Made by a program: the position numbers and the translations under genes. A DNA stretch of 64,000 nt, from contig NC_134710.1 in NCBI RefSeq assembly GCF_043290135.1, positions 277,594,776 to 277,658,775 of the forward strand. Direction: 5' to 3'. Positions 60,501 through 64,000 of the stretch are shown piece by piece. Source of the stretch: Rhipicephalus microplus. Taxonomy: Eukaryota > Arthropoda > Arachnida > Ixodida > Ixodidae. The notes below the pieces were generated by a model. The model was given only the letters and a program-made list of their open reading frames with translations. It was not told where the DNA came from and searched no databases. Each line of letters begins with the position of its first letter. Within the stretch, counting starts at the first letter, position 1.

Positions 60501-62711
60501 CAAGGTGTCCCATGTGGAGAACGTGAAAAAACGAATCCTGCCGCACGCGGAACCTCAAAAGCCGGGCCAGCTACTTCGCACACAAAACACGAAGGTCGCG
60601 CCGTGCGCCCACCCGGCTGTGAGAAAGAGAGCAGGTCTTTCTGTTTCCACAAAGGCTGTCGCTGAGCCCATCATTGCCAAGCAAGATATTCCAGCGATGA
60701 AGGTGTCCCATGTGGACAACGTGAAAAGACGAAGCCTGCCTCACGCGGAACCTCGAAAGCCGAGCCAGCCACTTCGCGCACAAAACACGAAGGCCGCGCC
60801 GTGCGCCCACCCAGCGGTGAGAAAGAAAGCAGGTCTTTCTGTTTCCACAAAGGCAGCCACTCAGCCCATCACTGCCAAGGAAGATATTCCAGCGATCAAG
60901 GTGTCCCATGTGGAGAACGTGAAAAGACGAAGCCTGCCTCACGCGGAACCTCGAAGGCCGGGCCAGCCACTTCGCGCACAAAATACGAAGGAAGCGCCGT
61001 GCGCCCACCCAGCGGTGAGAAAGAAAGCAGGTCTTTGTGTTTCCACAAAGGCTGCCGCTCAGCCCATCACTGCCAAGCAAGATATTCCAGCGATCAAGGT
61101 GTCCCATGTGGAGAACGTGAAAAGACGAATCCTGCCTCACGCGGAACCTCGAAAGCCGGGCCAGCCACTTCGCGCACAAAACACGAAGGCCGCGCCGTGC
61201 GCCCACCCAGCGGTGAGAAAGAAAGCAGGTTCTTCCGTTTCCACAAAGGCTGCCGCTCAGCCCATCAGTTCCAAGCAAGATATTCCAGCGATCAAGGTGT
61301 CTCATGTGGAGAACGTGAAAAGACTAATCCTGCCTCACGCGGAACCTCGAAAGCCGGGCCAGCCACTTCGCGCACAAAACACGAAGGCTGCGCCGTGTGC
61401 CCATCCAGCGGTGAGAAAGAAATCAGGTCTTTCTGTTTCCACAAAGGCAGCCACTCAGCCCATCACTGCCAAGCAAGATATTATAGCGATGAAGGTGTGC
61501 CATGTGGAGAACGTGAAAAGACGAAGCCTGCCTCACGCGGAACTTCGAAAGCCGGGCCAGCCACTTCGCGCACAAAACACGAAGGCATGCCGTGCGCCCA
61601 CCCAGCTGTGAGTAAGAAAGCAGGTCTTTCTGTTTCCACAAAGGCAGCCATTCAGCCCATCACTGCCAAGCAAGATATTCCAGTGATCAAGGTGTCCCAT
61701 GTGGAGAACGTGAAAAGACGAATCTTGCCTCACGCGGAACCTCGAAAGCCGGGCCAGCCACTTCGCGAACAAAACACGATGGCCGCGCCGTGCGCCCACC
61801 CAGCGGTGAGAAAGAAAGCAGGTCTTTCTGTTTCCACAAAGGCTGCCGCTCAGCCCATCACTGCCAAGCAAGATATTCCAGCGATCAAGGTGTCCCATGT
61901 GGAGAACATGAAAAGACGAAGCCTGTCTCACGCGGAACCTAGAAAGCCGGGCCAGCCACTTCGCGCACAAAACACGACGGCCGCGCCGTGCGCCCACCCA
62001 GCGGTGAGAAAGAAAGCCGGTCTTTCTGTTTACACAAAGGCTGCCGTTCAGCCCATCACTGCCAAGCAAGATATTCCAGGGATAAAGGTGTCTCATGTGG
62101 AGAACGTGAAAGACGAAGCCTGCCTCACGCGGAACCTCGAAAGCCGGGCCAGCCACTTCGCGAACAAAACACGAAGGCCGCGCCGTGCGCCCACCCAGCG
62201 GTGAAAAAGAAAGCAGGTCTTTCTGTTTCCACAAAGGCCGCCGCTCAGCCCATCACTGCCAAGCAAGATATTCCAGCGATCAAGGTGTCCCATGTGGAGA
62301 ACATTAGAAGACGAAGCCTGCCTCACGCGGAACCTCGAAAGCCGGGCCAGCCACTTCGCGCACAAAACACGAAGGCCGCGCCGTGCGCCCCCCCCCCCCC
62401 CAGCGGTGAGAAAGAAAGCAGGTCTTTGTTTCCACAAAAACTGCCACTCAGCCCATCACTGCCAAGCAAGATATTCCAGCGATCAAGGTGTCCCATGTGG
62501 AGAACTTGAAAAAACGAATCCTGCCTCACGCGGAACCTCAAAAGCCGGGCCAGCCACTTCGCGCACAAAACACGAAGGCCGCGCCGTGCGCCCACCCAGC
62601 GGTGAGAAAGAAAGCAGGTCTTTGTTTTCACAAAGGCTGTCGTTCAGCCCATCACTGCCAAGCAAGATATTCTAGAGATCAAGGTGTCCCATGTGGAGAA
62701 ATTGAAAGACG
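57575..62711 (+). repeat. 26-mer higher-order repeat, copy 3
   Basis: Aligns with 36894-42027 at offset 20,681 bp (20,684 after the C14 tract at 62388). XbaI-type TCTAGA sites occur at the two junction monomers (57535-57540 and 62671-62676), matching 36854-36859 and 41987-41992; these sites mark the edges of the 26-mer in both places. It shares the copy-2 markers GAAGGACGCG (about 60003) and GAAGGCTGCG (about 61383). Confidence 0.87.
62388..62401 (+). repeat. Poly-C tract, C14
   Basis: A pure run of 14 C. The source copy at 41707-41717 has 11 C, so this tract changed by three after duplication, or the source did. Confidence 0.95.
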
Positions 62712-64000
62712 AAGCCTGCCTCACGCGGAACTTTGAAAGCCGGGCCAGCCACTTCGTGAACAAAACACGAAGGCCGCGCCGTGCGCCCACCCAGCAGTAA
62801 GAAAGAAAGCAGGTCTTTCTGTTTCCACAAAGGCTGCCGCTCATCCCATCACTGCCAAGCAAGATATTCCAGCGATCAAGGTGTCCCATGTGGAGAACGT
62901 GAAAAGACGAAGCCTGCCTCACGCGGAACCTCGAAAGCCGGGCCAGCCACTTCACGCACAAAACACGAAGGCCGCGCCGTGCGCCCACCCAGCGGTGAGA
63001 AAGAAAGCAGGTCTTTGTTTCCACAAAGGCTGCCGCTCAGCCCATCACTGTCAAGCAAGATATTCCAGCGATCAAGGTGTCCCATGTGGAGAACGTGAAA
63101 AAACGAATCCTGCCTCACGCGGAACCTCAAAAGCCGGGCCAGCCACTTTGCGCACAAAACACGAAGGCCGCGCCGTGCGCCCACCCAGCGGTGAGAAAGA
63201 AAGCAGGTCTTTGTTTTCACAAAGGCTGCCGTTCAGCCCATCACTGCCAAGCAAGATATTCTAGCGATCAAGGTGTCCCATGTGGAGAACGTGAAAAGAC
63301 GAAGCCTGCCTGACGCGGAACCTCGAAAGCCGGGCCAGCCACTTCGCGCACAAAACACGATGGCCGCACCGTGCGCCCACCCAGCGGTGAGAAAGAAAGC
63401 AGGTCTTTCTGTTTCCACAAAGGCTGCCGCTCAGCCGATCACTGCCAAGCAAGATATTCCAGCGATCAAGGTGTCCCATGTGGAGAACGTGAAAAAACGA
63501 ATCCTGCCACACGCGGAACCTCAAAAGCCAGGCCAGCTACTTCGCGCACAAAACACGAAGGTTGCGCCGTGCGCCCACCCAGCTGTGAGAAAGAGAGCAT
63601 GTCTTTCTGTTTCCACAAAGGCTGTCGCTGAGCCCATCATTGCCAAGCAAGATATTCCAGCGATGAAGGTGTCCCATGTGGACAACGTGAAAAGACGAAG
63701 CCTGCCTCACGCGGAACCTCGAAAGCCGGGCCAGCCACTTCGCGCACAAAACACGAAGGCCGCGCCGTGCGCCCACCAGCGGTGAGAAAGAAAGCAGGTC
63801 TTTCTGTTTCCACAAGGCAGCCACTCAGCCCATCACTGCCAAGGAAGATACTCCAGCGATCAAGGTGTCCCATGTGGAGAACGTGAAAAGACGAAGCCTG
63901 CCTCACGCGGAACCTCGAAGGCCGGGCCAGCCACTTCTCGCACAAAATACGAAGGCCGCGCCGTGCGCCCACCCAGCGGTGAGAAAGAAAGCAGGTCTTT

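Larger units (their letters stand above)
226..62401 (+). repeat. Full set of 28 poly-C units (positions and lengths)
   Basis: Pure or nearly pure runs: 226-235 C10, 2207-2218 C12, 4774-4781 C8, 6359-6369 C11, 7744-7753 C10, 9918-9927 C10, 11104-11111 C8, 15641-15655 C15, 18218-18227 C10, 20195-20203 C9, 22565-22577 C13, 24531-24539 C9, 31245-31254 C10, 32034-32043 C10, 33611-33618 C8, 36571-36584 C14, 37167-37176 C10, 38747-38754 C8, 41707-41717 C11, 55872-55881 C10, 57255-57265 C11, 57848-57857 C10, 59428-59435 C8, 62388-62401 C14. Interrupted runs: near 13272, 28281, 30061 and 51127. The runs at 226 and 4774 are followed by A-C3-A; those at 37167 and 57848 by T-C2-A. Confidence 0.92.
1..64000 (+). 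repeat. ~198-bp satellite array, ~325 head-to-tail monomers
   Basis: The entire window is built from one monomer repeated in the same orientation. Landmarks recur once per unit throughout: GTGTCCCATGTGGAGAAC, CCTCGAAAGCCGGGCCAGCC, AACACGAAGGCCGCGCCGTG, GCGGTGAGAAAGAAAGCAGG and GCCAAGCAAGATATTCCAGC. Units are mostly 198, 197 or 196 bp, and neighbours usually differ by a few percent. The array runs off both ends, so its total size and flanks are unknown. I see no insertion of unrelated DNA, no inversion and no spacer. Satellite or macrosatellite DNA is the direct reading; a very large repetitive coding exon is the alternative and is poorly supported, because frame is not conserved. The family is not one I recognise. 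Confidence 0.97.
56344..64000 (+). repeat. Displaced duplication copy (~20.68 kb downstream)
   Basis: This is a near-identical copy of 35660-43316 and runs to the window end. It includes the third 26-mer (57575-62711). The length differences seen are two poly-C runs that differ by three bases each. I counted only a handful of substitutions over 7.66 kb, far fewer than between neighbouring monomers, so the event is recent, or gene conversion is active, or the assembly repeats itself here. Confidence 0.87.

Noticed and set aside
1..64000. CRISPR array
   Set aside because: The repeats are about 198 bp and directly adjacent, without unique spacers, and there are no cas genes.
1..64000. Primate alpha satellite or an array with a CENP-B box
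   Set aside because: The unit is 198 bp, not 171 bp, and is GC-rich. I checked the TTCG positions on both strands of the consensus against the CENP-B box pattern and found no match.
1..64000. Telomeric or subtelomeric repeat tract
   Set aside because: No TTAGGG-like or other short telomere motif runs are present; a subtelomeric position cannot be judged from this window.
1..64000. Ribosomal DNA spacer repeats
   Set aside because: No rRNA gene appears in 64 kb and nothing in the monomer resembles a recognisable rDNA promoter or terminator; a spacer array would not normally run this long without a gene.

Overview
The whole 64-kb window is one uninterrupted head-to-tail tandem array, a satellite or macrosatellite with a monomer of about 198 bp and roughly 325 copies. 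I see no unique flanking sequence, no transposable element, no tRNA or rRNA gene and no inverted segment; every stretch I read, from base 1 to base 64000, is the same monomer in the same orientation. This layout points to a eukaryotic chromosome, in a heterochromatic, centromeric, subtelomeric or macrosatellite block. I do not recognise the family and cannot name the organism. By hand count the consensus monomer is 58.6% G+C (A 54, G 52, T 28, C 64), with 16 CpG sites against about 16.8 expected. Many subfamily variants are CpG to TpG or CpA changes, which suggests a genome that methylates cytosine.

Monomers come in a few length classes: 198 bp (66 codons), 196 bp (loss of CT in the pyrimidine-rich stretch), 197 bp (one A lost in the GTGAAAAGACG segment), and a lineage whose C3-A-C3 motif has become a poly-C run of 8 to 15. 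Above the monomer level the array is a nested mosaic of higher-order repeats (HORs). (1) 1-7.0 kb: two copies of a 4.15-4.55 kb block. (2) 7.0-10.2 kb: an 11-mer of 2,174 bp, with a partial second copy. (3) 10.2-14.15 kb: mixed monomers, including the first copy of a module that recurs downstream. (4) 14.15-29.3 kb: a tandem 13-mer (2,577 bp), then a 22-mer HOR of about 4.34 kb in two full copies and a rearranged third. (5) 29.3-31.76 kb: a 6-mer (1,184 bp) with a shortened third copy. (6) 31.76-42.03 kb: two tandem 26-mers of 5,133-5,136 bp, with an 8-mer duplication inside. (7) 42.0-56.34 kb: a different, poly-C-poor domain with an 11-mer tandem duplication and a dispersed 14-mer duplication. 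(8) 56.34-64.0 kb: a near-identical copy of 35.66-43.32 kb displaced by about 20.68 kb, and so a third copy of the 26-mer.

The long open reading frames (up to 830 codons) are best explained by the repeat itself. A 198-bp unit keeps its phase, and the consensus has no stop in two forward frames and in at least one reverse frame. The 196- and 197-bp monomers shift between these frames, stops are scattered, and substitutions are not concentrated at third codon positions. I therefore annotate no protein-coding gene with confidence.
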